A stretch of 64,000 nucleotides of DNA, from NCBI GenBank assembly GCA_040394475.1, contig JBEBSD010000004.1:100830-164829 (forward strand). The letters are read 5' to 3'. The DNA is from JBEBSD01 sp040394475 (lineage in GTDB: Bacteria > Bacteroidota > Bacteroidia > Cytophagales > Spirosomataceae). Every line of letters begins with the position of its first letter. Position 1 is the stretch's first letter. Below the pieces are notes generated by a model. That model had not been told where the DNA came from. It did not search any database and saw nothing but the letters and a program-made list of their open reading frames with translations. A program made the position numbers and the translations under genes. Positions 6,601-13,827 of the stretch are shown here, piece by piece.

Positions 6601-8511
6601 ATGAAAAAATTCGTTATCGTACTGCTTTCCGTCCTTACCACGGCAGTTGCTACGGGACAAACACTCTTGACGCCCGAACAACTCTGGCAGCTGGGGCGGG
6701 TTTCCGGGCTGGGAATAACCTCCGATAAAAAACAGGTTGTATACGCCGTAAGCACGCCGGATGTGCGGGAGAATAAAAGTATCCGGAAATACTATACGGT
6801 TCCATTGAACGGCGGCGCTGCCAAAGAAATCAAATCCGCGGAAGGCTTACTTCCCGACACCAAACTTTCCCCTGACGGGAAGTACCAGCTCAGCCACCAG
6901 GCGGTGAAGGTCCTCGACATCACGGGAAAAGACAAATACCCGGACCTGCCGCTTTCGGACGGTTACGTGTTTACGTCACTGAACTACCGGCATTGGGATA
7001 CCTGGGAAGACGGATCGTTTGACCATGTTTTTGTGGCGCCTGTCACCAACGGGAAAGCCGGGCCGGGGAAAGACATCATGCCGGGAGAACCGCACGATTG
7101 CCCGCAGAAACCCTTTGGCGGAGCGGAAGATTACATCTGGCATCCGGACAGCAAGAAAGTGGTTTATGTGACCAAAAAAAAATTCGGAACAGCCTATACC
7201 GTCAGTACAAACACTGATCTCTACGAATACGACCTGACAACCGGCGCCACTAAAAACCTTACCGCCGATAACCCCGGGTACGATGTGGCGCCTGCCTTCA
7301 GTAATCAGGGTGTTTTGGCCTGGTTGCAAATGAAACGGGACGGCTATGAGGCCGACAAGCAAGATATTGTGGTACAGGCAGGCCCGATGAAAGTGAACCT
7401 CACCGGGCATCGCGACGACATCCATGTCAATGAATTCCGCTGGAATGAAGAGGGGAACACGCTCTTTTTCACTGCTCCGGTTAACGGTACCCAGCAGCTC
7501 TTTGAAGTCAACAATACGGGTCTGACCCGAATGCTCCCTGTTATCCGGCAGCTGACGCAAGGCGATTTCGACATTAGCGGGATTGTGGGACAGGCCGGCG
7601 ATAAACTGATCGTAAGCCGTACGGACATGAATACACCCGCGGAACTGTTTACCGTGGACGTCCAAACCGGGCAACAGACACAACTTACCCAGGTTAATAA
7701 ATCCTTTTTGACAGCCGTCAAACCCAGTCCGACCGAACGAAGGTGGGTCGCCACTACCGACGGCAAGAAAATGCTTACCTGGGTCATTTATCCTCCGGAT
7801 TTCGATCCTTCCCGAAAGTACCCCACCCTGCTCTATTGCCAGGGAGGCCCTCAATCGGCGCTGACCCAGTTTTATTCCTTCCGCTGGAATTTTCACCTGA
7901 TGGCCTCTCAGGGCTATATCATTGTGGCCCCGAACCGCCGCGGCATGCCGGGGCATGGGACGGAATGGAACGAACAAATCAGTAAGGACTGGGGCGGACA
8001 GGTGCTGGACGACTACCTGAGTGCCATTGATGCTGTTGCACAGGAGAATTTTGTAGACAAAGACCGCTTGGGCTGTGTAGGCGCCAGTTTCGGCGGATTC
8101 TCTGTTTTTGCACTGGCGGCAATCCATGAAAAACGGTTCAAGTCCTTCATCGCGCATGACGGCGTATTTGATTTTCGCAGCATGTACGGTACGACCGACG
8201 AACTATTTTTCGAAAATTGGGAAAAAGGGGGAAGTTATTGGGAAAAAGACAATGCCGTCGCCCAACGCGCCTTCAGCCAGTCTCCCAGCAATTTTGTCGA
8301 CCAATGGGACACCCCTATTTACATTATACAGGGCGGAAAAGATTACCGGGTACCTGTAGAACAGGGATTGCAAGCCTTCCAGGCTGCACAGCTGCGCGGG
8401 ATTAAGAGCAAACTACTCTACCTGCCGGAAGAAAACCACTGGGTACTGAGCGGACAGAACGCACTCCTCTGGCAACGGGAATTCTTCGGATGGCTGAAGG
8501 AAACGCTATAA
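6601..8511 (+). CDS. Exported S9 family peptidase (prolyl oligopeptidase/DPP4 type), 636 aa
   Basis: Serine peptidases of family S9 cleave short peptides, often after proline or at blocked N-termini. Residues 1-19 (MKKFVIVLLSVLTTAVATGQ) are a signal peptide. Residues about 30-360 form the WD40-like beta-propeller with repeated Asp/Pro-rich strands. The C-terminal alpha/beta-hydrolase carries the catalytic serine in GASFGGF (S496), the aspartate in GGKDYRVP (D581) and the histidine in EENHW (H613). The length is normal for the family. The start at 6601 is chosen over 6574 because of the signal peptide and the -7 box position. An M28 peptidase follows 29 bp after the stop, so both are probably co-transcribed for periplasmic or extracellular peptide use. 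Confidence 0.93.
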   Translation: MKKFVIVLLSVLTTAVATGQTLLTPEQLWQLGRVSGLGITSDKKQVVYAVSTPDVRENKSIRKYYTVPLNGGAAKEIKSAEGLLPDTKLSPDGKYQLSHQAVKVLDITGKDKYPDLPLSDGYVFTSLNYRHWDTWEDGSFDHVFVAPVTNGKAGPGKDIMPGEPHDCPQKPFGGAEDYIWHPDSKKVVYVTKKKFGTAYTVSTNTDLYEYDLTTGATKNLTADNPGYDVAPAFSNQGVLAWLQMKRDGYEADKQDIVVQAGPMKVNLTGHRDDIHVNEFRWNEEGNTLFFTAPVNGTQQLFEVNNTGLTRMLPVIRQLTQGDFDISGIVGQAGDKLIVSRTDMNTPAELFTVDVQTGQQTQLTQVNKSFLTAVKPSPTERRWVATTDGKKMLTWVIYPPDFDPSRKYPTLLYCQGGPQSALTQFYSFRWNFHLMASQGYIIVAPNRRGMPGHGTEWNEQISKDWGGQVLDDYLSAIDAVAQENFVDKDRLGCVGASFGGFSVFALAAIHEKRFKSFIAHDGVFDFRSMYGTTDELFFENWEKGGSYWEKDNAVAQRAFSQSPSNFVDQWDTPIYIIQGGKDYRVPVEQGLQAFQAAQLRGIKSKLLYLPEENHWVLSGQNALLWQREFFGWLKETL

Positions 8512-8540
8512 TAATGTTTGAAACCCTTAACCTTACCACC

Positions 8541-10193
8541 ATGTTAAAAGCAATTACCGGATGCAGCTTACTGGCTGTAATAGTGCTTGGCGGCTGTACC
8601 AGCGTTCAGGAAAAACGACTTTCCGCCACCGACAGCCTGCTGCTTGCCATCGACGGGCAGGCCTATAACCAGCACCTTGCGGTATTGTCTCACGACAGCC
8701 TGGAAGGCCGGAAACCGTTTACCGACGGCGAAACAAAAACCATCACTTACCTGAGCACGGAATTTGCCAAACTGGGACTGAGCCCCGGCAACGGCGACAG
8801 CTATTTCCAGGAAGTCCCTTTGGTTGAAATTGACTCCAAGGCCGATGGGCTGCTGCTCAGGGGACCGGGGCAGTCACTCACCCTGAATTACCTCGACGAC
8901 TTTGTGGCGGGATCGCGCCGGATACAGGCTGAGGCCCGGGTACAGGATTCGGAAATCGTCTTTGTAGGGTACGGAATTGTGGCGCCGGAATTCGGGTGGG
9001 ACGATTATGCGGGAGTGGATGTCAGCGGCAAGACAGTCGTAGTGTTGGTAAATGACCCCGGATTTGCCGACAGCACCCTTTTCAAAGGCCGGAACATGAC
9101 TTACTATGGCCGCTGGACCTACAAATACGAAGAAGCTTCGCGCCAGGGGGCGGCAGCCGTTCTGATCGTCCATGACACGGCTCCGGCAAGCTACGGCTGG
9201 AATGTGGTCCGCAGCAGTTGGGGCAAATCCAAATTATACCTCCGGACAACCGACAACAACCAGTCGCGGCCCCTGGCGGAAGGCTGGATCACCATGGAGG
9301 CCGCACAGCAATTAGTTGCGCTGGCCGGAGTTTCACCGGATGTCCTGAAACAGGCCGGGCAAAAAGGGTTCAGGCCGGTGCCCCTCGATGTTACGGCTTC
9401 GGTGACCATCCGGAACACGATCACCCAATCGGTTTCCCATAACGTCCTCGCCCTTTGGGAAGGCACCGACCGGAAGGATGAATACCTTATTTATACTGCC
9501 CATTGGGACCATTTCGGAATCGGGGAGGCGATCGACGGCGATTCCATTTATAACGGTGCGGCCGACAATGCTACCGGCACTGCCGCCCTGCTTGAAATTG
9601 CCAAAGCCTTTACACAGGCCCCGGCCAGACCCCTCCGCTCGATCCTGTTCCTGGCCGTCACCTCAGAAGAACAGGGGTTGCTCGGATCAGAATATTATGC
9701 TACCCATCCCGTTTACCCGGTGAGTCGGACAGTGGCCGCCGTCAATATCGACGTGCTGCAACCCTTCGGGCGGATGAAGGATATCATCGTAGTCGGAAAA
9801 GGGCAGTCCGAACTGGACGAATACATCGATGATGCGGCCCAAAAGCAGGATCGCTATACCCGTGCAGAGCCCGATCCTTCGGCAGGATTTTACTTTCGTT
9901 CCGACCATTTTAATTTTGCCAAAGTAGGGATCCCTGCCCTCTACACCGAAACCGGTACCATTTCCAGGGAACACGGTGAAGCCTGGGGAGAGGCTCAGAA
10001 AAAAGCCTATAATGAAAACCGCTACCACGCCCCTTCCGACAATTACAGCCCCGACTGGGATCTTTCCGGTAGCATCGAAGATTTACGCCTGTTGTTTGAT
10101 ATAGGGTATACGCTGGGCAACGAGGCCCGTTTTCCAAAATGGAAATCCGGGTCCGAATTTAAGGGTATACGGGAACAAACACCCCAGGAATAA
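8541..10193 (+). CDS. M28 family metallopeptidase lipoprotein with PA domain, 550 aa
   Basis: This is a zinc aminopeptidase. The start at 8541 gives a lipoprotein signal peptide with lipobox LGGC (Cys about residue 17); the more upstream ATG at 8490 lies inside the previous gene and lacks one. Residues about 130-290 contain a PA-type insert (FVGYGIVAPEFGWDDYAGVD, AVLIVHD). The M28 di-zinc core follows: TAHWDHFGIG, the bridging aspartate in GAADNATGTAALLEIA, catalytic glutamates in TSEEQGLLGS, then NIDVLQPFGR, and the last histidine near SDHFNFAKVGIPALYTETG. It lies 29 bp after the S9 peptidase. The protein is likely anchored to the outer membrane and trims peptides to amino acids. Confidence 0.92.
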   Translation: MLKAITGCSLLAVIVLGGCTSVQEKRLSATDSLLLAIDGQAYNQHLAVLSHDSLEGRKPFTDGETKTITYLSTEFAKLGLSPGNGDSYFQEVPLVEIDSKADGLLLRGPGQSLTLNYLDDFVAGSRRIQAEARVQDSEIVFVGYGIVAPEFGWDDYAGVDVSGKTVVVLVNDPGFADSTLFKGRNMTYYGRWTYKYEEASRQGAAAVLIVHDTAPASYGWNVVRSSWGKSKLYLRTTDNNQSRPLAEGWITMEAAQQLVALAGVSPDVLKQAGQKGFRPVPLDVTASVTIRNTITQSVSHNVLALWEGTDRKDEYLIYTAHWDHFGIGEAIDGDSIYNGAADNATGTAALLEIAKAFTQAPARPLRSILFLAVTSEEQGLLGSEYYATHPVYPVSRTVAAVNIDVLQPFGRMKDIIVVGKGQSELDEYIDDAAQKQDRYTRAEPDPSAGFYFRSDHFNFAKVGIPALYTETGTISREHGEAWGEAQKKAYNENRYHAPSDNYSPDWDLSGSIEDLRLLFDIGYTLGNEARFPKWKSGSEFKGIREQTPQE

Positions 10194-10257
10194 CCCAATC
10201 CCGTACCAAAAGGCCCATCACGGCGCCCCCGGACGTAAGTCCGGCGCCATATCAATC

Positions 10258-10426
10258 AATCCCCTCCCATACCCAAAGCCCCGGAGGGGCGACATCCGTT
10301 AGCCCCGGATGAAGGCCGGGGGCATTTCCCCGCCCCATACACCGTCCGGGGGTATATCACCCAATCCCCTCCCCTACCCATAGCCCCGGAGGGGCGACAT
10401 CCGTTAGCCCCGGATGAAGGCCGGGG
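10258..10426. repeat. Two 64-bp direct repeats with GC-rich dyads
   Basis: Two nearly identical copies (10258-10321 and 10363-10426, period 105) share the order CCCCTCCC, AGCCCCGGAGGGGCGACAT, CCGTTAGCCCCGGATGAAGG and CCGGGG. Each copy can fold: CCCCGG pairs with the CCGGGG further on, and CCCCTCC with GGAGGGG. A related hairpin around CCGGACGTAAGTCCGG lies at 10229-10244. The copies are separated by a degenerate version of the 28-bp unit that is tandemly repeated further right. The arrangement resembles mobile or REP-type extragenic repeats, but there is no adjacent transposase. Confidence 0.75.
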
Positions 10427-10433
10427 TCATATC

Positions 10434-10582
10434 CCGGCCCATACACCATCGGGGTCATTCCCCGGCCCATACACCATCGGGGTCATATCCCGGCCCATAC
10501 ACCATCGGGGTCATTTCCCGGCCCATACACCATCGGGGGCATTCCCCGGCCCCATACACCATCGGGGTCATTCCCCGGCCCC
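10434..10582. repeat. 28-bp tandem repeat, five copies plus a partial sixth
   Basis: The unit begins CCGGCCCATACACCATCGGG and ends GTCATTC or GTCATAT. Copies begin at 10434, 10462, 10490, 10518 and 10546, with a partial one from 10575. Spacing is 28 bp, rising to 29 in the fifth copy because of one extra C. Copies differ mainly in the last four bases (ATTC, ATAT, ATTT). The array ends about 20 bp before the -33 box of the ArsR operon. There are no unique spacers, so it is not CRISPR. Confidence 0.9.
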
Positions 10583-10600
10583 AATATAAATCAAGAAAAA

Positions 10601-10632
10601 TTTGCGAAACCAAAACATTGCATATATATTTG
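10601..10632 (+). promoter_or_regulatory. Promoter of the ArsR/SRPBCC operon
   Basis: TTTG at 10601-10604 and TATATTTG at 10625-10632 are separated by exactly 20 bp. This is a full match to the Bacteroidota sigma-A promoter TTTG-N19-21-TAnnTTTG. The -7 box is 34 bp before the ATG at 10667 and overlaps the operator palindrome. Confidence 0.75.
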
Positions 10633-10649
10633 CAACCAAACAGTTGCAA
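10630..10649 (+). promoter_or_regulatory. Probable ArsR operator palindrome
   Basis: A perfect inverted repeat TTGCAAC (10630-10636), six-base spacer, GTTGCAA (10643-10649). It overlaps the end of the -7 box and the expected transcription start, the usual place for autorepression by an ArsR-type regulator. A further TTGCA half-site lies at 10618-10622. Confidence 0.6.
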
Positions 10650-10666
10650 TAAATTATCTAACGGAA

Positions 10667-10987
10667 ATGAGACGAGATATTTTCCAGGCCATCGCCGACC
10701 CCACCAGACGGGCCATCATTACCCTCATCGCCTTGCAGGCCATGACACCCAATGCCCTTGCAGAACATTTTGATACAACCCGGCAAGCAGTTTCCAAACA
10801 TTTGCGGATCCTGACCGAGTGTGAATTGATTAAACAGGAACACAAAGGCAGGGAAATCTACTACCAACTGGAAATAGACAAAATGAAAGAAATAGACAAA
10901 TGGTTGGAACAATTCCGAAAAATCTGGGAAACACGGTTTGACCAACTTGATACACTATTAGTCACCATTAAAAACAACCAAAAATGA
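10667..10987 (+). CDS. ArsR/SmtB-family transcriptional regulator, 106 aa
   Basis: A winged-helix dimeric DNA-binding regulator. Residues 1-85 hold the HTH: IFQAIADPTRRAIITLIAL, NALAEHFDTTRQAVSKHLRI (recognition helix) and the wing ELIKQEHKGREIYYQLE. No ELCVCDL metal-binding cysteines are present, so it belongs to the non-metal subgroup that is typically paired with SRPBCC genes. It overlaps the next gene by four bases (ATGA). A palindrome overlapping its own promoter suggests autorepression. The inducing ligand is unknown; the partner SRPBCC protein might bind it. Confidence 0.93.
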   Translation: MRRDIFQAIADPTRRAIITLIALQAMTPNALAEHFDTTRQAVSKHLRILTECELIKQEHKGREIYYQLEIDKMKEIDKWLEQFRKIWETRFDQLDTLLVTIKNNQK

Positions 10988-11490
10988 AAAGCAATCTCTT
11001 ATTCGATTTTTCCGTCAACAAGGAAAACAAAACGATCCACGTCAAGCGTGAATTCGACGCTACCCTTGACCTGGTCTGGAAAGCGTGGACCACTCCCGAG
11101 CTGCTCGACCAATGGTGGGCGCCCAAACCGTATCGCACCGAGACGAAATCAATGGATTTCAGAGATGAGGGTCTTTGGCTGTATGCAATGATAAGCCCTG
11201 AAAATGAAGTCCACTGGTGCAAGGCTGACTACAAGCGTATTGAACCGTCGAAAAAAATCAGCTGGCTGGATGCTTTTTGCGATGAAGACGGTAACGAAAG
11301 TTCCGAGATGCCGCGCACTTTCTGGAAAAACGCTTTCAGCGAGACCGCCGGCACCACCCTGGTCAGTATTACGCTGGAATACAAAAGCCTGGAGGATCTC
11401 GAAAAGATAATCACAATGGGCTTTCAGGAAGGTTTTACTATGGCGATGCACAACCTGGACGAATTATTGGAGGCATTGTCCGACAGGTGA
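10984..11490 (+). CDS. SRPBCC (AHSA1-like) domain protein, 168 aa
   Basis: A START/Bet v 1-like fold protein with a hydrophobic ligand pocket. The AHSA1 signature is visible: VKREFDATLDLVWKAWTTPE, LLDQWWAPKPYRTE, and the C-terminal helix ITMGFQEGFTMAMHNLDELL. Length is usual. It is translationally coupled to the ArsR gene by an ATGA overlap. Such pairs are very common in soil bacteria; proposed roles are ligand binding or detoxification, but the ligand is not known. No signal peptide, so it is cytoplasmic. Confidence 0.92.
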   Translation: MKSNLLFDFSVNKENKTIHVKREFDATLDLVWKAWTTPELLDQWWAPKPYRTETKSMDFRDEGLWLYAMISPENEVHWCKADYKRIEPSKKISWLDAFCDEDGNESSEMPRTFWKNAFSETAGTTLVSITLEYKSLEDLEKIITMGFQEGFTMAMHNLDELLEALSDR

Positions 11491-11493
11491 CAA

Positions 11494-11608
11494 TCGGCTT
11501 TCAGCTTTCGGATTTCGGCTGTCGGAGATCGGATCTCGGCTTTCGGATTTCGGATTTCGGCTGTCGGAGATCGGCTTTCAGCTTTCGGACATCGGATTTC
11601 GGCTGTCG
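11494..11608. repeat. Degenerate simple repeat of TTTCGGCT/GTCGGAGAT type
   Basis: About 115 bp directly after the SRPBCC stop codon consist of short variants of TCGGCTTTCGGATTTCGGCT and TGTCGGAGATCGG. The series belongs to the same GGC/TCGG-type simple sequence seen at 54139-54245 and 62646-63056, here without the GTCGAACCC core. It ends in a G7 run. The remaining 160 bp before the SDR gene contain a weak TATCTTTA box at 11754-11761 and nothing else recognised. Confidence 0.75.
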
Positions 11609-11776
11609 GGGGGGATAGGGACAGGCAAAGTGACTACTGCTCCGCGAGGCTTCCCGGAATCCGTAAAAGCCCTGTTCGGGGCGAGATGTTGGCAGGGCAT
11701 GGCTTCATCACCTAAGAATTTGAATCAGGACACGGGCATGCCATGGCCATTACGCTATCTTTAAGGGTAAGACAAA

Positions 11777-12535
11777 ATGACAAAACAGGTGGACAGAACA
11801 ATACTCATTACCGGAGCAGGCAGAGGCATTGGTGCGGCAACAGCTTGTCTGGCAGCTGAACGGGGATATAATGTTTGCATAAACTATCTGAAAGACAAAG
11901 ATGCTGCGATGAAAGTCGTGCAAACGATTACCGGCAAAGGCGGAAAAGCTGTTGCTTATCAGGCGGATGTCTCCGTGGAACAGGAAGTTATTGCCCTTTT
12001 TAAAAGAATAGATTCCGATTTCGGAACCTTAACTGCATTGGTCAACAACGCAGGAATACTGGAAACCCAGTCACGAGTGGACGGCTTAACGGTAGAACGA
12101 TTGCAGCGCATTCTGAATGTCAATGTCGTCAGTTGTTTTCTATGCGCCAGGGAAGCTATCAAACGAATGTCGACCAGGTATGGAGGAGCCGGTGGCGGTA
12201 TCGTCAATGTTTCATCCATTGCAGCCAGGACAGGTTCGCCTAATGAGTACGTTGATTATGCCGCATCGAAAGCTGCGGTTGATACGTTTACACTCGGACT
12301 TGCAAAAGAAGTTGCGGGGGAAGGGATCAGGGTAAATGGCGTAAGGCCCGGATTTATTTATACCGACATCCACAGAGACGGGGGAGAGCCGGGTCGGGTG
12401 GACAGAATCAAAGATTCACTCCCCATGAAACGGGGCGGGAAGCCTGAGGAAGTCGCCAATGCCATTCTGTGGTTGCTGTCTGACGAATCTTCTTTTTCAA
12501 CCGGTATTTTTATAGACTGTACAGGGGGGAGCTGA
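11777..12535 (+). CDS. SDR family NAD(P)-dependent oxidoreductase, 252 aa
   Basis: A classical short-chain dehydrogenase/reductase. Seen: the Rossmann cofactor motif TGAGRGIG (residues about 12-19), NNAG near residue 92, the catalytic serine in NVSSIAARTG, and YAASK with the catalytic Tyr and Lys. The C-terminus FSTGIFIDCTGGS is of the FabG/glucose-dehydrogenase type. Length is normal. It is a single gene, flanked by a simple repeat and by a convergent PepSY gene. Substrate cannot be predicted; a 3-oxoacyl or sugar/alcohol substrate is possible. Confidence 0.93.
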   Translation: MTKQVDRTILITGAGRGIGAATACLAAERGYNVCINYLKDKDAAMKVVQTITGKGGKAVAYQADVSVEQEVIALFKRIDSDFGTLTALVNNAGILETQSRVDGLTVERLQRILNVNVVSCFLCAREAIKRMSTRYGGAGGGIVNVSSIAARTGSPNEYVDYAASKAAVDTFTLGLAKEVAGEGIRVNGVRPGFIYTDIHRDGGEPGRVDRIKDSLPMKRGGKPEEVANAILWLLSDESSFSTGIFIDCTGGS

Positions 12536-12580
12536 CAACGGCATCTACGCGCTGAAACACGGCAACGTCCCCCCTGATGC

Positions 12581-12603
12581 TGAACGGAGTATGAAACCGT
12601 TCA
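12581..12603. terminator. Possible hairpin between convergent genes
   Basis: TGAACGG (12581-12587) pairs with CCGTTCA (12597-12603) across a 9-nt loop, between the SDR stop and the convergent PepSY stop. There is no T-run on either side, so it is at best a weak or Rho-assisted terminator. Confidence 0.25.
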
Positions 12604-13821
12604 CGATCTCTTGTCATTTTCGTTTACCCCTAACGTCAGCGTTTGTCTCGACGTACCAGCCGGCTTCCCGGGATTTCTCCTTTTGGATTTTTTCTTTTTT
12701 CGTCCCCACCAGACAGCGAATCCTGTAACGGGCAACGTGGCGGCAATAAGACTGGCAAAAAAAGCGAGTACTTTTCCCGGGAAGCCCAGGATACTGCCTA
12801 CGTGGATATCATAGTTCATGGCCGACAGTTTTTCTCCGGTGTTCAGGGCATCAAAACCCGACGCTTGTAGCTGTATTCCAGTATATTGATCAAATTGATA
12901 CTGCTTTCTGTTGTAACGAATATGCTCAGTGCTTTGAATGGTAACCCTCACAACATCGCCGGCTTTATCCGGAAGGTTAATGGTGAATGCATGGGCGCCT
13001 GGATGTAAGGCTGCTACTTTAAAAAGGATTTTGTCTATTGGCATTAAAGAATCCACCTGAGTGGTATCTGAAAACAGCGTTTTGGGTTTGAGCGTAGCGG
13101 CACCTCTGTTCGCAATCCATTGTATACTATTTTCAAACCAGGTAAAGGAAAATACAAGTCCTGTTAATGCAATTACCATCAACACGAACAGGCTATAAAA
13201 CCCCAGGATGTTGTGCAGGTCATAATTTTTCCGTTTCAGTTTGGTACTGTCCTTCCACCGGAACCAGACCCGTTGTCTGGCGGCGCTTTTATTTTTTGGC
13301 CACCACAACACAATCCCGCTAAGGAGCATCACTACAAAGATAATGGTAGATATACCGATGATCATTTTACCGACACTTCTGTTGATCAGCAAATTTCTGT
13401 GAAGTCTCAGCACAACGGTGAAAAACTCATACGCAGTATTTTCATTCTTTACTACTTCACCAGTATACGGATTCAGATAGAACCTGTGGTTGTATACAAT
13501 CTCGCCAAAATGGGTAAAAGCCTTTGCGTTGCGGATTTGCTCCGGCCGGAATGAATAGGTTTGATCTGGAATGGCCGAAACCGTTATGGTTTGTATACGA
13601 TGATCTTTACCTGCAGCTCGCTGTGCCACTTCCAACAGCTCTGCCACTGTTTTTTTTGTCGCCTGACCGGGCACGGCAATAGTTTCCCGGCTTGCATACA
13701 ACCATGTTTTCAGTTCTTTTTCAAAAACATAGATGCAACCTGTAATACTGATAATAAATACCACAAGCCCGGAAATCATTCCGAGCCAGAGGTGTATGGC
13801 GCCAATTGCCTTTTTCATCAA
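12601..13821 (-). CDS. PepSY-domain transmembrane protein, 406 aa
   Basis: Inner-membrane PepSY_TM proteins commonly accompany siderophore receptors and are thought to help ferric-siderophore reduction or uptake. Four hydrophobic segments are visible: near the N-terminus (LWLGMISGLVVFIISITG), around residues 150-175 (MIIGISTIIFVVMLLSGIVL), around 205-230 (YSLFVLMVIALTGLVFSF) and near residues 360-380 (LAFFASLIAATLPVTGFAVW). The intervening loops contain PepSY-type strands. The C-tail is basic (GRKKKKSKRR). It follows the truncated receptor by 6 bp on the same strand. With that receptor broken, the gene may be a leftover partner, although its own frame is intact. Confidence 0.9.
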   Translation of the reverse strand: MMKKAIGAIHLWLGMISGLVVFIISITGCIYVFEKELKTWLYASRETIAVPGQATKKTVAELLEVAQRAAGKDHRIQTITVSAIPDQTYSFRPEQIRNAKAFTHFGEIVYNHRFYLNPYTGEVVKNENTAYEFFTVVLRLHRNLLINRSVGKMIIGISTIIFVVMLLSGIVLWWPKNKSAARQRVWFRWKDSTKLKRKNYDLHNILGFYSLFVLMVIALTGLVFSFTWFENSIQWIANRGAATLKPKTLFSDTTQVDSLMPIDKILFKVAALHPGAHAFTINLPDKAGDVVRVTIQSTEHIRYNRKQYQFDQYTGIQLQASGFDALNTGEKLSAMNYDIHVGSILGFPGKVLAFFASLIAATLPVTGFAVWWGRKKKKSKRRNPGKPAGTSRQTLTLGVNENDKRS

Positions 13822-13827
13822 TACGAT

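Noticed and set aside
6976..8157. 393-codon minus-strand frame
   Set aside because: Antisense to the S9 peptidase, which has signal peptide, propeller and catalytic triad.
10434..10582. CRISPR array
   Set aside because: Units are tandem with no unique spacers between them and there are no cas genes in the window.
10414..10773. 119-residue frame with HHRGHSPA-type repeats
   Set aside because: It is only the translation of the 28-bp tandem repeat and runs over the promoter and into the ArsR gene in another frame.
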